A stretch of DNA of 64,000 bases, taken from assembly GCF_000471905.2 (NCBI RefSeq), contig NW_006499827.1, positions 4,948,679 through 5,012,678 of the forward strand. Reading direction: 5' to 3'. The DNA is from Amborella trichopoda (Eukaryota; Streptophyta; Magnoliopsida; Amborellales; Amborellaceae). The notes beneath the pieces are model-generated. The model was given only the letters and a program-made list of their open reading frames with translations, ran no database searches and was not told the DNA's origin. Positions 25,501-38,099 of this stretch are shown here, piece by piece (within the stretch, counting starts at the first letter, position 1; each line of letters begins with the position of its first letter). The position numbers were made by a program, and so were the translations under genes.

Positions 25501-28500
25501 GAAGGAACAAAACCAATTTCAGAAGGCATAGTATAATCTATTGGACTATGGAGACATTAGCCTGTTGAGGTCATCACCACCCAATGAAATGAAGAAAACT
25601 GATGGAAATAGTGGGGCCCAACAGAAGAACAGGATTCCCACTGCAGGTTCCACTCTCCATCATTGTCCATCAGTTCATCAGGTGGTAATGACCACAATGG
25701 ACCATACTGCTGGATTATGCATTCTATACAGTATGCTTTCACAGTTAATATTTTAGTGTCTTCTAGAATGGACAAGAACAAAGCACTAATTTCAGAGACA
25801 ACCGTGGTCTTTTCTTACTGGTTGTTCATAGAGGATAGTATCATTTAGAAGCTCCCATGAAACATCACACATTGTCATTATCCTTGTGCAGCTTGTGTGG
25901 TCCACATTCTGCATCCTTGAATCTCTAGCATCTCCATTGAGATAGGACAATGAATTATGGACCAATAGAGTCATAAATTTCTTCAAATTCCTTGGCATAG
26001 CATGAGTACACCAAATATCTACATTTTGGCAAAGGAGCCACCAAATGGCACATGGCAGAACATTGTTACTCATCGAACCTACACTCAAATTCCAAGCATT
26101 ATACTGAATAATTAAATCATCCTTCAGGAATTTGTGTTTTGCTTTGGAAAATAGAGATGAAGATAAGAACTCTAACACGAAACAAGTAAGATCTGATGCT
26201 TCTTTCTTTGACAGGGAGGCATGTCTTTCCCACTTTTTCGCTGATTCAGCAGCGGAATCCAGCAACCCTGCTTGATTAATTCGCTCATCTCTTTCTTGTA
26301 AGAACTCAAAAGATTTTATTTGCCAATTCAAATCAACAAGCCTCTGCAAGGTCATGACATGCAGTAAATACAAAAGTTGAGGGCACTGTGCATAACTATC
26401 CCACTGAAAATAGTCAGAAATGGATTGCAAAATGACCAAAAGAGGATCAGAAGGTTTTCTTATCAAAGAAAAATAGCCTTCCTCTTTTGGGTTGATCCTA
26501 TTTTTCCAATCCATCCCAGAGTATGCTGTGAAAATATCTCCCATTAACACTGATGCCTTTCTTGCTAAAGTTGGTGGCATCAAGCAGATTGATTGTCTGT
26601 ATAAACTTCTAGAAGAAGTGTATATCCGAAAGAAAAATACAAGGATCCATGAAAGGAAGAGCTTGCATTTTAAAATATCATTCTCAGGAACCCATACATC
26701 AGAGACCGCTGAAAGGAACTCAGCTATTCTATCTGGTTGAAGACCCACCAAATTACTCAGACAAGGACAGATTGTTGCAACTAGCTCCTTTAAAGAGTTT
26801 CCAACAAGGACACTATTACTTGTAATGACAGTTAAATTGTCCAAGATAAGTGTGTATACTTCAGACAAACCCCGCCCCAAAACCTCAGCTTGTGCAATTC
26901 GTCCCTTTGAATCATTATTCTGCAGGGCCTTGTCTTCTATTTCATTTCCAACACCAACAAAGTTGTTGGGTTTTTTTATCCATGCCAATGATTCCGAAAC
27001 ATCCATTTTCAAGAGCCGAATGCACCCACTAGCTTGACCTTCGGGTATAGACTTAATAGCATTAGTAATAGAATCTCTAAACTCTTGGGAGCATAGCAAT
27101 GTAATCACTGGTCCCACACAAGTGTCAAATGATAAACTGGACACACACGACAAAATTTCTTTATCAAAGTCACCCATCAGTCTATCACCACGAGGAGATC
27201 CAATGCATCGTATAGCTTTGCACAAAGAGAAAATGGGACTACCAACCTGAAAGAAAAGCATAAAAATGATAAACACTGTAAACATCAAATCAGCAATAAA
27301 TGATCCTAGTCTAATCATGCTCTAAGTATCATGAAAATTGGGTATCAGATAAATTAAATACATAACTAGCAAGGGTAGAAATTAAGACAATATACCTGCC
27401 GAAGCTCACTATAAACTTTGATCAAGAGGCAACCCACACGTACGATCTCATGAGAGAACATTCCATGGGGAAATGCATCACATAGAGAGGAATCAAGAGC
27501 CAAGTATGTCAGCATCATAGACCATATGTCAATAAGATCATCCTCAACAACCTTGTACTCAATATCTAAAAAGTAACCAATGGCTGTAACTGCCTCCTTA
27601 ATTAACATAATTAGTGTTTTTATGTGCTCCTCTAGATTAATACTTTGACTTCCAACAGACAATAATCCATTTTGGGAGGAGCTGATATTCTTTATTACCC
27701 ACGTCCAAATTGCAGGTATTTGGGCATAAAATCTAAGCAATACATCATAGACCTCTTTCAAGAAAGAATAATTCTCCTTTTGGGGAGTATCCTCAGTTGG
27801 AATGTAGATTTTTTCATGCATTACTTGAGCAAGTAATTCATTGATTGACTGAAGAATGCAATGGGCATGTAAAATCACAAATTCAATATTCTCTTCTTCG
27901 AGACTTCTATCTGAGCACTTTTGGATGTCCAATAATAGAGGTCTCACAAACTCTCTGAAAAGATCAAATACAGACTTCCTTGTTGCCTCATTCAAACCCC
28001 GAGAAGAAGTACTTTTTACATACAATGTGGTATAATTTTCTAATGCTTTATTGTCAGAAGAAGCATAAGTGATTATCGAGGGATGGTGCTTCAAATTGGT
28101 ATCCATATGCACGTTATCACTCTTTGTACTTATTGACTGTTTCACATCTCTACATTGCTTCTTTACTTGGCAAATAAATAAACTGAGAAGAAGACCAAGG
28201 CCAACCAAAGCTTGATTCTTTCTTTCCGTTTTGAGCTGCATCAATTTTTGAAACAGGCATTTATGATAGCTTTTGGAAACTGCTTTCAAGGCTTCACCTT
28301 CTTGTTTTCTAGTAACAAAATCATCATTCTTTGACTCTTTTGTAACTCCTGGGGATCCAAGTGACTTGGTTAAATTATGGAGACCCAAAAAACCATCTAA
28401 ATGCGCAAAATGAAATATGCCACTTGATAAAACATGTTCAACTATCTCTAACAAGCTTGATGTCCGTTCATATTTGATATCCCCACAGAGAGACTCTTTT

Positions 28501-31500
28501 GTGGAGGTTCTCAGGACTGGAATCAGTGTCATCAATGGCTCTAAAAGCTTCTCAACAAAAACTTGGAACAAGTTTCTTGGATTGGGGTGGGAAGCCATAA
28601 AGCTAGCAAAAGATTCGAGAACCAAAGATGAAATCTTTAGAAGGCAATCCCCTTCATATTTCGAACAAGAAATGGTAAAAACCTTCTGGACAAGATCGGC
28701 TGCCGCCAAAGAAGATGAGGCCCACAATTCCATATTGGCATTGAATCTTCTTCCATGAAGAGGAAATAGCAACAACAAAGACTCGGAGAATTGCTCTAAA
28801 TGATCATATAGGGAAAGCTTAGTTCCATCAAGTTGGGTTTCTTTTCTTAAGCATATATCATCAGAATATATTAAAGCTTCTTTCAAAACATACGTAATTG
28901 ATCTCATAAGGTGGGGGGAAATATTCAAATGCTCAACCTGTCCAAAGTTTAGGCACCATTTGAAAACTGTCCAACATCGAAAATCTAAGCATGGTTCCAC
29001 TGCATCACTACTTTCACTAGAATTATTTGAATTATTTGCGGTCTTAGTCATCAAATTCTTCTTCTCTGAAGAGATCAAGACCCCCTGTATCCAATCACTC
29101 ATAAAAGAGATGAGATGAGGTATTTGAACACAACCGGAAGCTTTCTCCAACTCAATATCCACACACCCAACAAACTCGTATGCAAGCTCAATTTTCCTGA
29201 TATAAAATAACGTGTAAAAATTAAAAAAAGAAAAGAAAAAGGCAACATAAGTGGTTGCGATTTAGAAATTAAAGGGAAATAGCTATAACTGATTTAAAGG
29301 AAAACCTTAGAACATTGGGCAACTAAATTCACTGCTTCAGATATCTCAAATAAAACCCAAATTGCAGCCTTATACGCACCAGTACAATTCTGTTTGCCAT
29401 TGCAATAGCATCTAGAATTTGTCATTATTGCTGTATCAAAACAACCCTGACAATGTTTAATCCTTTTGATGCATTAATAGAGAATATAAGCAGTTTCGTC
29501 TGAATGATAAATACCAAGCTAAAATTTTAAAAAACATATATAAAAAAATGCATGTTGTTACTAAGAACTTGATGCAGCCATGCCCCAGCCAATAGTTCGT
29601 GGCTGGGCCAAGAAGGGTCATGGGGGAAGAAAGGAGCAATAATGTAATTAAGGGAATTATTTCGGTTTTATTTTTTTATTTCAATTGCTATTTCTTTATT
29701 TCTTAAGGGGTAAGTTTAGTCATTTATTTTTAAGTTAAGAATGGGTGGCTGTGATTAAATAGGATGGATGGCCAAGATTTTGTAGGAACTTTTTAGGGTT
29801 ATGAGTTATTTAAATACTTGTTATTGAAGGGTTTAGGGGAGTTAGATTGTTATTTTTGCAGAGAACTTTTGGTGAATAAACTTTGGAGGTGGACTCCTCC
29901 TAGTTTTTGTGATTTGTCCTTCTTTTTCTTCTTTTATTCTCTTTAAGGCTTGTTCTCTTGAGACCTCTTTACAAATTAAGGGGATGATTTTGTGAAAAAA
30001 GGGTTCCGATGGCTTCAAAAGAGGCACCTCTCAATGGATTAAAGTTGTTGATTGAAGTAGTTCAAGCCCTTGCAGAGAGACTAGACAAATTCATACCTAT
30101 AGCTGAAAAAGAAGATGAGCTTATGCAAAAGTTCGCTCAGCTTCAGGATGGAAGGAATCCGGAGACCGGTGTTGGAACTCAAGGCAACAGAGGTGAAAGT
30201 GGTATGCATCTCGTTCCTAACCAACCTCGGGCGGCCCCGGTTATTGAGGAATTTCGGTTGTTGGAAAGAGAAAGAGAACCTGGAATAAAAATTGATATTC
30301 CAGAGTTTCATGGCCGATTTCATGCAGATGATTTTCTTGATTGGCTAAGTAAAGAAGAGAAAGTGTTTGAGTACAAAATTGTAGATCACAAAAACGTAAA
30401 ATTAGTAGCCACAAAATTTTCTGGCCATGCATTGGTTTGGTGGGATAATTTGCAGTAGGATCGTCTTCGACAACGCAACGAAAAAATTTAATTCGTGGGA
30501 AAAGATGAAGACGAAGATGAGCCGAAAATTTTTACCAGTAAATTATTTTCGAACCTTGTACCAAAGGTGTCAAAACATCAAGCAAGGAGAAAAGTCGGTA
30601 AGTGACTATACTGAGGAGTTCTATATTTTGACATCTAGGGCAAATTTACAAGAGTATGAAGATCAAAAAATAAGTCACTACTTGAATGGGCTAAATCAAG
30701 GTATTAAGAATGAATTGGCCTTCAAAGATGTTTATAAGATATATGATGCATATACTTTGGCCCTCAAAGCAGAGGAAATAGCCAATCTGGGCCTTGGGAG
30801 AAACAGTTTAGTGACAAGAGGCTCTGCTTCAAGACAGGGGCAGCAAGCTTTAACCTTTAGAAAACCACCTATGGGGTGTGAAAACCAAGCCACTCAGTGT
30901 TTCCCAACTAGGCCAAACCCTAATATGGGGGGAGGTGGTGTTGGGAGAGGGGTGGGAGCACCTAAAACACCTCGTGATGATATACAAATTGTGCGTTTTA
31001 AGTGCCAACAGCCTGGGAATAGAGCATTCAATTGCCCCTCACGTCAATCCGCTGTCATAGTTAACTTAGCAGAAGAAAATTATGAAGTAGAAGTCGATGT
31101 AGGATACACCTATGAAAGCCAGGGTGATATTGGAACAAGCTAGTCTTAAGGAGGGATTAAGCCTTTCAAAGGTGAGATTGAGGAGTTGTATGGAGATGAA
31201 AGGGGTGAAGCCTTTGTTGTCTAGCGAACAATGCTATCAACCCCAAGACCTTGTGAGGAAGAGAAGTGGTTGCAATACAATATTTTTTGAACAACTTGCA
31301 CATCAGGAGACAAGTTATGCACAATACTAATCGATGGTGGAAGTAATGAAAACATTTGTCTAAAGAGGTGGTGGATAAACTTCAATTGAAGGAGCATAAG
31401 CACCCACGCCCATATCACATCCAATGGTTCAAGAAAGGAGGTGAGGTACCAATTTTTACTCGATGTTTAATCTCTTTTTCCATTGGTGCTAATTATAAAG

Positions 31501-34500
31501 ATGAAGTGTGGTGCGATGTAGCACTTATAGATGCATGTCACATATTACTTAGTAGACCATGACTCTATGATCATAATAAAGTGCATAAAACTAGACTAAA
31601 TACTTATTCTTTTGTCAAGGATGGTATTAATATCACACTCCACCCTATGAAGCAACATCCTAAAATTCACTAAAGAGGAGGGTCCAAAGTTGTTTAATGT
31701 GCAAAAATTAAAAGGGGGCAGCAAGAATATGGATGTGATTTATGTGTTGCTTGCTAAAGAAAATTCTGCACCAACTACAATTCCTAAGTCTCTTGAACCT
31801 CTAATTGAGAAGTATAAAGATTTGATGCCTGAAGAACTACCTAATGGTCTTCCTCCTATGAGAAATATTTAGCATCACATTGATTTGGTGTTTGGTTCTA
31901 GCCTACTAAATTTGGCCCATTATCGAATGAGCCCCATAAAACGTGAAGAGTTGCACAGACACGTTGTTGATTCACTTAAGAAGGGATTGATTCGGGAAAG
32001 CATGTCACCATGTGCTTTCCTTGCATTATTGACTCCAAAGAAAGATGGGTCATGGAGGATGTACGTGGGCAGTCGAGCAATCAACAAAATTACAATCAAA
32101 TACCGACTTCCCGTACCCAGGCTCGATGATATGTTAGATATGCTTCATGGAGCTCACAAAGAATGATTTACGGAGTGGGTACCATCAAATTCGGATTCGT
32201 CTTGGGGATGAATGGAAGACCGCATTCAAAGCTCAAGATGGACTCTATGAGTGGCTTGTGATGCCAGTTGGGCTTTCTAATGCACCAAGTACCTTCATGC
32301 GCCTAATGATTGGAGATATTTCGTTCTTTTATTGGTAAATTTGTTGTGGTTTATTTTGATGATATCTTGGCTTTTAGTACAAACCCACAAGATCTTAACC
32401 ACTTGAACAAGTTTTTGATGTGCTAAAGAAAGAATCACTTATTGTGAATTTGAAAAAATGATCATTTATGATGGACAATGTTGCCTTTCTGGGGTATGTT
32501 GTTTCATCTGAGGGAATTAAGGTAGATTAAGAAAAGGTGAAGGCCACAGCTGAGTGGCCGGTGCCCAAGTCACTCACTGAGATGTGTTCTTTTCATGGCC
32601 TAGTGACCTTTTACCGTCGCTTTATCAGAAATTTCAATACCCTAATAACACCAATGACTGATTGTATGAGGGCTAGAAAGTTTTCATGGAGTCTTGCTGC
32701 TGAAAAGAACTTCACTCTAATTAAACAAAAGATGATGCAAGCACTAGTACTTGCCTTACTAGATTTTTCTAAGGTGTTTGAGGTTGAAACCGATGCATCA
32801 AGTATTGGTATAGGGGCAATTTTAAGTCAAGAGGGGCGACCAATGACTTTCTTTAGTGAACAGTTGAATGCATCACGTAAAAAGTATTCGGTTTATGAAC
32901 TCGAATTTTATGCAATGGTGCAAGCCCTGCGCTACTGGAGGCACTACCTGATCCATAGGGATTTTGTTTTATACTCAGATCATGAAGCACTCAGTATTTG
33001 AATTCCCAGAAAAAATAGAATGAGCAACATGCTAAGTGGATGACCTTCCTTCAAGAATACACCTTCCTATTAAAGCACAACGCTGGAACCCAAAATAAGG
33101 CAGTTGATGATTTAAGCAGAAGGGTAGTGTTGCTCAAAACTTCTATGGAAGTGTTGGGGTTTGAAGTGATAAAAGACCAATATAAAGTAGACCCAATTTT
33201 CAGCAATGTCCTTGAAAGGTATGTTGATGCGCGAGACCCTATGGGTGAGTATCTCATGCATAATGGTTGTTTATTTAAAGGTGTGCGGTTATGTATACCT
33301 GATTGCTCCCTACGAGAGAAGATAATCATGGAGCTTCATGGTGGAGGCTTAGGTGGGCACTTTCGGAAGGACAAACTATGCCTATGGTTGGAGAAAAGTA
33401 TTTTTTGCCACGCATGCGAAAGGGTGTTAATCGATTTGTGACCCGATGTCGAACTTGTCAAGTATCTTAACGTCACACACAAAATACAGGTCTTTATACT
33501 CCTCTTCCTGTTCAAGATAAACCATGGGTTGATATCCCTATGGACTTTGTATTTGAACTTCCACGTACCACACGAGGTATGGACTCTATTCTTGTTGTTG
33601 TTGATCAATTTTCCAAAATGGCACATTTTATTCCTTATAGGAGAACTATGGATGCTACACATATTGCCAATCTCTTTTTCAAAGATATTGTAAGGCTTCA
33701 AAGATATTGTAAGGCTACATGGTGTTCTTAAGTCTATTACATCTAATCAGTATACAAAATTCTTAAGTCATTTTTGGCACGCTTTGTGGAAGCGCCTGGG
33801 AACCAAGCTTCAATTTCTAGTGCTTATCATCCTCAAACAGATGGGCAGACCGAAGTAGTGAATAGGAGCCTTGGTAACCTCTTGAGGAGTATTGTTGGTG
33901 ATAGCATATCTCAGTGGGACCTCGCTTTACCCTAAGCTAAGTTTGCTTACAACAGTTCAGTGAATCGGTCTACAGGAAAATCACCATTTGAGATTGTTAA
34001 TGGGGGACCCCTAATCATGTGTTGGACCTAGTGCCATTACCCATGCTAGGCAAGATAAGTAATGATGTCAATGCTTTTACTGAGTATATCCGAGATTTGC
34101 AAGCTCAAATTAAGAAGAAAATTGAGGAAAGCAATACAAAATATCGAAAAGCTTCAACTAAGCATAGAAGAGAGAAGATTTTCAAGGAGGGTGACTTAGT
34201 AATGGTGTATTTGGGAAAGGAGAGGTTTCCATTAGGAACCTATAATAAACTCAAGTCCAAGAAGGTGGGCCCTTGCCGCATTTTGAAGAAATATGGAAAC
34301 AATGCATATGAGGTGGAATTACTGAAAGCATTGGATATCTCCCCGATATTTAATGTTGCTGACTTATTTGAGTTTCATGGAGAACCTCTAAAAGTCAAGG
34401 AAGAATTAGTTTATATGATGAAGCAATTACCGAGAAAGAAAGAGGAGAAAATTGAGCAAGTTTTGAACACTAAAAGCTTTCAAACTTGAAAGGGTTCTTA

Positions 34501-35628
34501 TCGTCAATATCTAGTTAAATGGAAGGGTATACCGTACTCTAATAGCACGTGGATTTCTGAACAAGAGTTCAAAAGGATGGATCCAGACTTATATCGTGTC
34601 TATATTGAAGCCAACTCGACAGAGTCAAGTTCTTTTCAGGGGAATGATGCAACCATGCCCCAGCCAATAGTTCGTGGCCGGCCCAAGAAGGGTAGTAGGA
34701 CCCAACGGGGAAGAAAGGGGCAATAATATAATTAAGGGAATTATTTGGGTTTTATTTTTTTATTTCAATTGTTATTTCTCTATTTCTTAAAGGGTAAGTT
34801 TAGTCATTTATTTTTAAGTTAAGAATGGGCGGTTGTGATTAAATAGGATGGATGGCACGGATTTCGTCGAAACTTTTTAGGGTTAAAAGTTATTTAAATA
34901 CTTGGTATTAAAGGATTTAGGGGAGTTACATTGTTATTTTTGCAGAAAAATTTTGGTGAATAAACTTTGGAGGTGGACTCCTCTTGGTTTTTGTGATTTT
35001 CCTTCTTTCTCTACTCTTATTCTTCGCTTTAATTTAAGGGTTGTTCTCTAGAGACGTCTCTGCATATTAAGGTCCTGATTTTGTGAAAAAACAACCCTAA
35101 TTTGTTTCAGAACTTCACTGTAACAATGCTTTCTACTCTTATTCTTCTCTTTAATTTAAGGTTTGTTCTCTAGAGACCTCTCTAGGTCCTGATTTTGTGA
35201 AAAAAACAACCCTAATTTGTATCAGAACTTCACTGTAACAATCGTAAGTTCTTGTAATTTTGGAACAATGCTTTCTACTGAAAAAAACAAAAAGAAAATC
35301 AAAATTAAACGCTAAGTTCAAATGCGAAACTTTCATTTGACAGCAGTAATAAGGATTAAATCAACTAGAGAGAAAATTTGTGTAACCTTTGCAGAGGAAG
35401 CTCCTTATTTTGAAGCAACAAGGCCAAGTCCAGGCTCTTCCAACCCATACTTCCCTGTGACTCCATGGAACTGGAGGCTGCTTGCTCATCTTTTCGCAGG
35501 GCTTCAGGTTCCTCGTCCATTAGCGGGTTTACTTGGGTCCTTTTGTTGGGTTTTTGGATTGACTCTGGTTTATTCTTTTTCCTCTTCTTTCGGTTGTTTT
35601 CTGGTTCTCTTGTTACAGAAGAGGCCAT
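19587..35628 (-). CDS. URB2: URB2/NPA2 nucleolar pre-ribosomal assembly protein, ten exons
   Basis: Exons in transcript order: 35387-35628, 27396-29196, 25819-27246, 25079-25410, 22687-24401, 21643-22093, 21126-21288, 20748-20851, 19811-19902, 19587-19663. All introns have GT-AG ends and every phase joins. The total is 6405 nt, 2134 residues plus stop, close to usual plant URB2 length. Residues 13-20 (RKKRKKNK) form a nuclear/nucleolar signal. The middle is alpha-helical and low in motifs. Residues from about 1840 to the end match the conserved Urb2/Npa2 C-terminal domain ([20 protein letters not shown], then [40 protein letters not shown], ending [10 protein letters not shown]). In yeast the family acts in early 60S pre-ribosome assembly and 27S pre-rRNA processing. 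Intron 1 is 6190 bp owing to a nested Ty3 element; intron 8 carries a MITE. No internal stop or frameshift was found. The start at 35628 is the first ATG that leaves the basic N-terminus after a GA-rich leader. Confidence 0.92.
19930..20655. mobile_element. hAT-like MITE in URB2 intron 8
   Basis: Ends TAGGGGTGGGAA (left) and, reverse complemented, TAGGGCTGGGAA (right) are terminal inverted repeats. Flanks CATGTCAG (19922-19929) and AAGGTCAG (20656-20663) match at 6 of 8 positions, which fits a decayed 8-bp hAT target duplication. Subterminal regions are rich in GGGTC/GACCC words and the centre is AT-rich. It starts 27 bases upstream (in transcript sense) of the exon 9 acceptor but leaves the splice sites intact. 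Confidence 0.7.
24341..24638. repeat. Tandem duplication across the URB2 exon 5 acceptor
   Basis: 24341-24488 is repeated at 24490-24638 with scattered substitutions and small indels. The unit covers the first 61 bases of exon 5, its 3' splice site and the adjoining intron. The outer copy keeps a usable CAG acceptor but leads to an in-frame TAG within a few codons, so it is a decoy. A more diverged third copy may lie near 24650-24850. Confidence 0.8.
29570..30000 (+). repeat. 5' LTR of the Ty3 element
   Basis: Begins TGATGCAGCC and aligns to 34645-35091. The last 18 bases present in the 3' LTR are missing here, and gag starts only 8 bases later, so the LTR end and tRNA primer site have been lost. 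Confidence 0.85.
30009..31143 (+). pseudogene. Ty3 gag (capsid/nucleocapsid), frameshifted
   Basis: The first frame (30009-30458) starts [20 protein letters not shown] and runs into the capsid core ([19 protein letters not shown], then [16 protein letters not shown]). A TAG follows and the protein resumes in a second frame (to 31143) with the [19 protein letters not shown] and [15 protein letters not shown] blocks of the Ty3 gag domain. The nucleocapsid zinc knuckle near 30998-31035 reads [14 protein letters not shown]: two of the four ligands are lost (first Cys to Arg, His to Asn). The protein would normally package element RNA in cytoplasmic particles; this copy cannot. Confidence 0.85.
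31144..34615 (+). pseudogene. Ty3 pol: protease, RT, RNase H, integrase, chromodomain
   Basis: The protease site appears as LIDGGSNEN near 31327. Reverse transcriptase starts in the frame at 31885 ([19 protein letters not shown]) and continues after a shift ([17 protein letters not shown]), with catalytic YFDD intact at 32352-32363. RNase H is in 32537-33001 ([26 protein letters not shown]). Integrase has the HHCC finger split by a frameshift near 33420, [17 protein letters not shown], and a second catalytic Asp replaced by Asn ([13 protein letters not shown], about 33735). A 19-bp direct repeat (33678-33696 and 33697-33715) disrupts it further. A chromodomain ([16 protein letters not shown], 34507-34554) ends the protein. 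At least five frameshifts or stops are present. Confidence 0.88.
34645..35109 (+). repeat. 3' LTR of the Ty3 element
   Basis: Begins TGATGCAACC directly after the polypurine tract and ends TTTCA before GAACT. Its last ~105 bases plus flank are tandemly duplicated at about 35126-35240. Confidence 0.85.
35004..35275. repeat. Tandem duplication of the 3' LTR end and flank
   Basis: The block with CTACTCTTATTCTTC, TTTAATTTAAGG, GATTTTGTGAAAAAA, CAACCCTAATTTG and AGAACTTCACTGTAACAA occurs at about 35010-35126 and again at 35134-35240. The second copy has a small internal deletion and reads TTTGTATCAGAAC where the first reads TTTGTTTCAGAAC. Confidence 0.75.
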
Positions 35629-35759
35629 GGAGTTGGCTAAAGGCTTCAAAAAGTGCTGGTGGTTTGGAGTTTGCCCGATGAGCCGAAGAGAGAAAGAGAG
35701 CGCGAGAGAGAGGCGGAGGCGGAGGCCAAGACGGAGACGCTGAGACACTATGTGGGATC

Positions 35760-36809
35760 ATATACTGACCATATGGTTAGCAAATCGCCCTTTAATCGGC
35801 GAGTTTTTCAAAACATCGGCGTCTTTATAGAAACGGTTTTAAACAGCGGCTTTTTGAAATGGTCGGAAAAATCGCGTAGTTTTCATAAAAAATGTTTAAA
35901 ACGTGCCAAAAAAATCGTAACTTTTTTTTTTGCCTATAATTTTTTGTTTTTTTTTTGGCCTTTTTTTTTTCATTGCAACCATTGCTACTTTCATGTTTTT
36001 GAAAAAAAATACTATTTCAAAAAACAAAACCTAAAATAGAAATTTTATTCCTATTGGGTTCTTCAAAGCCACAATTGTATATTAAAGGTATAAAAAAAAA
36101 AAATTCCCCTTTTTTAAAAAACTTAAACAAATAAATGCAGATTTTAGTTGTGATTATGAAAAATCATTGTGTAAATGAAATACTGTTTATAACAAATCAT
36201 TTTGTAAAGTAAATCATTATGTAAAGAAAATCATATACATACAGATTTCTGTGATTATTTGTGATAATTGTTTTTTATGAAAATATTGTTTATGGAACAA
36301 ATTAGAGCTCAAAACATAATCTTTTATTGATGAATGTGTAGCAAAGAGTGTGACTACATGACCAAGTAATCAATATTTTGTTTTGATTATGTGATAAAGA
36401 TAAACAATATAGTGTAAACAATAAACTTACAGGAGCAAGCAATTGTACATATAGGATTAGTTCTCCAAACTTAATTTTTCAGCTCTGCTTGTTGTTTCCC
36501 CAAGAAAATGAAAAACCATCTTCCTTTTTCTTTCTAAAAATCACTTAGAGACTCTTCACATATCAATATATGTCTTTAAAAATAAGTTAGGGACTCTTCA
36601 CAAATCATTATATTATAATTAGAACTTTCCAACAACATTCCAATTTAGATAGAAAAACTTTTTTCAAACTATCCCAAACATCCTATCTTCGTTGTTCTCT
36701 CTCTAAAAATCAGTTAGACCTCTTCCATTAGGATTTGTGAAGCCAATGACCTTTTTTTTCTTCCTTCTTCCTTCTTCTCTCTTTTCTCTCTCTAAAAATT
36801 AGTTAGACC
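35760..36809. other. AT-rich spacer upstream of URB2
   Basis: No gene recognised. Near 36700-36809 there are tandem partial copies of a unit containing AGTTAGACCTCTTCCATTA with CT-rich tails; the hAT-like element at 36810 sits in one such copy. The proximal part should hold the URB2 promoter, whose leader (35629-35745) is GA/CT-rich; I see no clear TATA box. Confidence 0.4.
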
Positions 36810-37746
36810 CAATGATTTAAAAAACAGATCAGTGACCCGGATCGGGCACTTCAAAAATCGATCCGAATCGGCGAATCGACGATCCAGATCGGGAATTTAC
36901 TGAATCGGTCGGATTAAAGCTTCAAAAAAATCCGAAAAAATTATTAAAATTCATTATAAATGTTGTTTTTTAGGAATCCAATAAAAAATGAGGGTACTAC
37001 ATTATTAACTTTCATTTTTTTTATCAATTTGTGAATATTGAGATGTTCTTTCCCTGTATAAACTTATTTTAACTATTAAATTTACATCACATAAAAGAAA
37101 AATCATAGAACTATCATGGATAAAATATATAATTATATATGGACTATTATAAAAAGTAGATTAATCAATTAAAGAATGGCCATTAAAATCTCGTTTTGGC
37201 AAAAAACCCTAACCCGCTAAAAAAACCCAAACTATTACAGCCTAACTAACTATAATCCAAAATTATTACAACCTCACTAATTATAATATTATATACTGAA
37301 ATTATAATTATTAGTTTATATTTTATAATTATTTTATTAGACAAATAATAACAAATTAAAAATATTTAATAATATTATCTAATTTAAAATGTATTATTGA
37401 CAACTGTAAAAAACATAGTACATTACATGATTTATAATGTAAAAATTCATAAATAAAATAAAATATTTGGTTATCAATGTAAAAATTAATAGAATGCGTA
37501 TAAATTTTAAAAATAACACTTCAATTTTTCAAAAATTTATTTTTTTAGGTTTCTATAATAAATTTAGCAAAAGAGATTGTTAGTAGAAAGATAGAGATTT
37601 CAAATAGAGTAAACTTTTTATTTTTATTTTTTTATACCTTTCATATTATTTACAAAAATAATTATACCACTATATACAATAAAAATTAACTGTTATATAA
37701 AAAATTAATTTTTTTTTTCATTTTTTTATATTTTTATATTATTTAC

Positions 37747-37872
37747 AAAAATATTTATATTTATACCAACCACTATATACACAACAAAAATATTTATATT
37801 TATACCAACCACTATATACACAACAAAAATATTTATATTTATACCAACCACTATATATATAACAAAAATACA
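37747..37872. repeat. 39-bp tandem repeat, three copies
   Basis: Three nearly identical units of AAAAATATTTATATTTATAC followed by CAACCACTATATACACAAC, inside the hAT-like element. The third copy differs at TATATATAAC. The open frames over it are repeat artefacts. Confidence 0.9.
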
Positions 37873-38099
37873 ACACATGCCCAAGGGGATTTGAAAAGAC
37901 CTCAAGTAAAAAAATCAAAGTTATAACCATCAAGCCATCTAACTACATGTGATTATAAATTGCTGATTAATAGACTATATTTACATTTCGTTTTCATTTA
38001 ATGATGTTTGAGAATTATCCTACATCGAAAGATGGGTATTCAACTTTGGTATATTAATACCTATGCAATATGAACTATAAAATGTTTGTAAAAATATTA

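Larger units (their letters stand above)
29570..35109 (+). mobile_element. Ty3/gypsy chromovirus inserted in URB2 intron 1
   Basis: An LTR at 29570-30000 matches the LTR at 34645-35109; both start TGATGCA. The order gag, protease, reverse transcriptase, RNase H, integrase, chromodomain on + is that of a Ty3 chromovirus. A polypurine tract (CAGGGGAA) precedes the 3' LTR. The 5-bp direct repeat GAACT flanks the element (29565-29569 and 35110-35114), supporting a single insertion, although 5 bp could be chance. The two LTRs differ at many positions and every ORF is broken, so it is old and inactive. The 5' LTR end and primer-binding site appear deleted. Confidence 0.9.

Noticed and set aside
25557..25781. 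Possible extra URB2 exon in intron 3
   Set aside because: Exon 3 (ending 25819) joins exon 4 (starting 25410) in phase and yields the expected length between conserved blocks; adding this frame would break it.
35322..36039. Plus-strand open frames opposite URB2 exon 1
   Set aside because: They are antisense shadows of the exon 1 coding strand and its GA-rich leader, with no family features.
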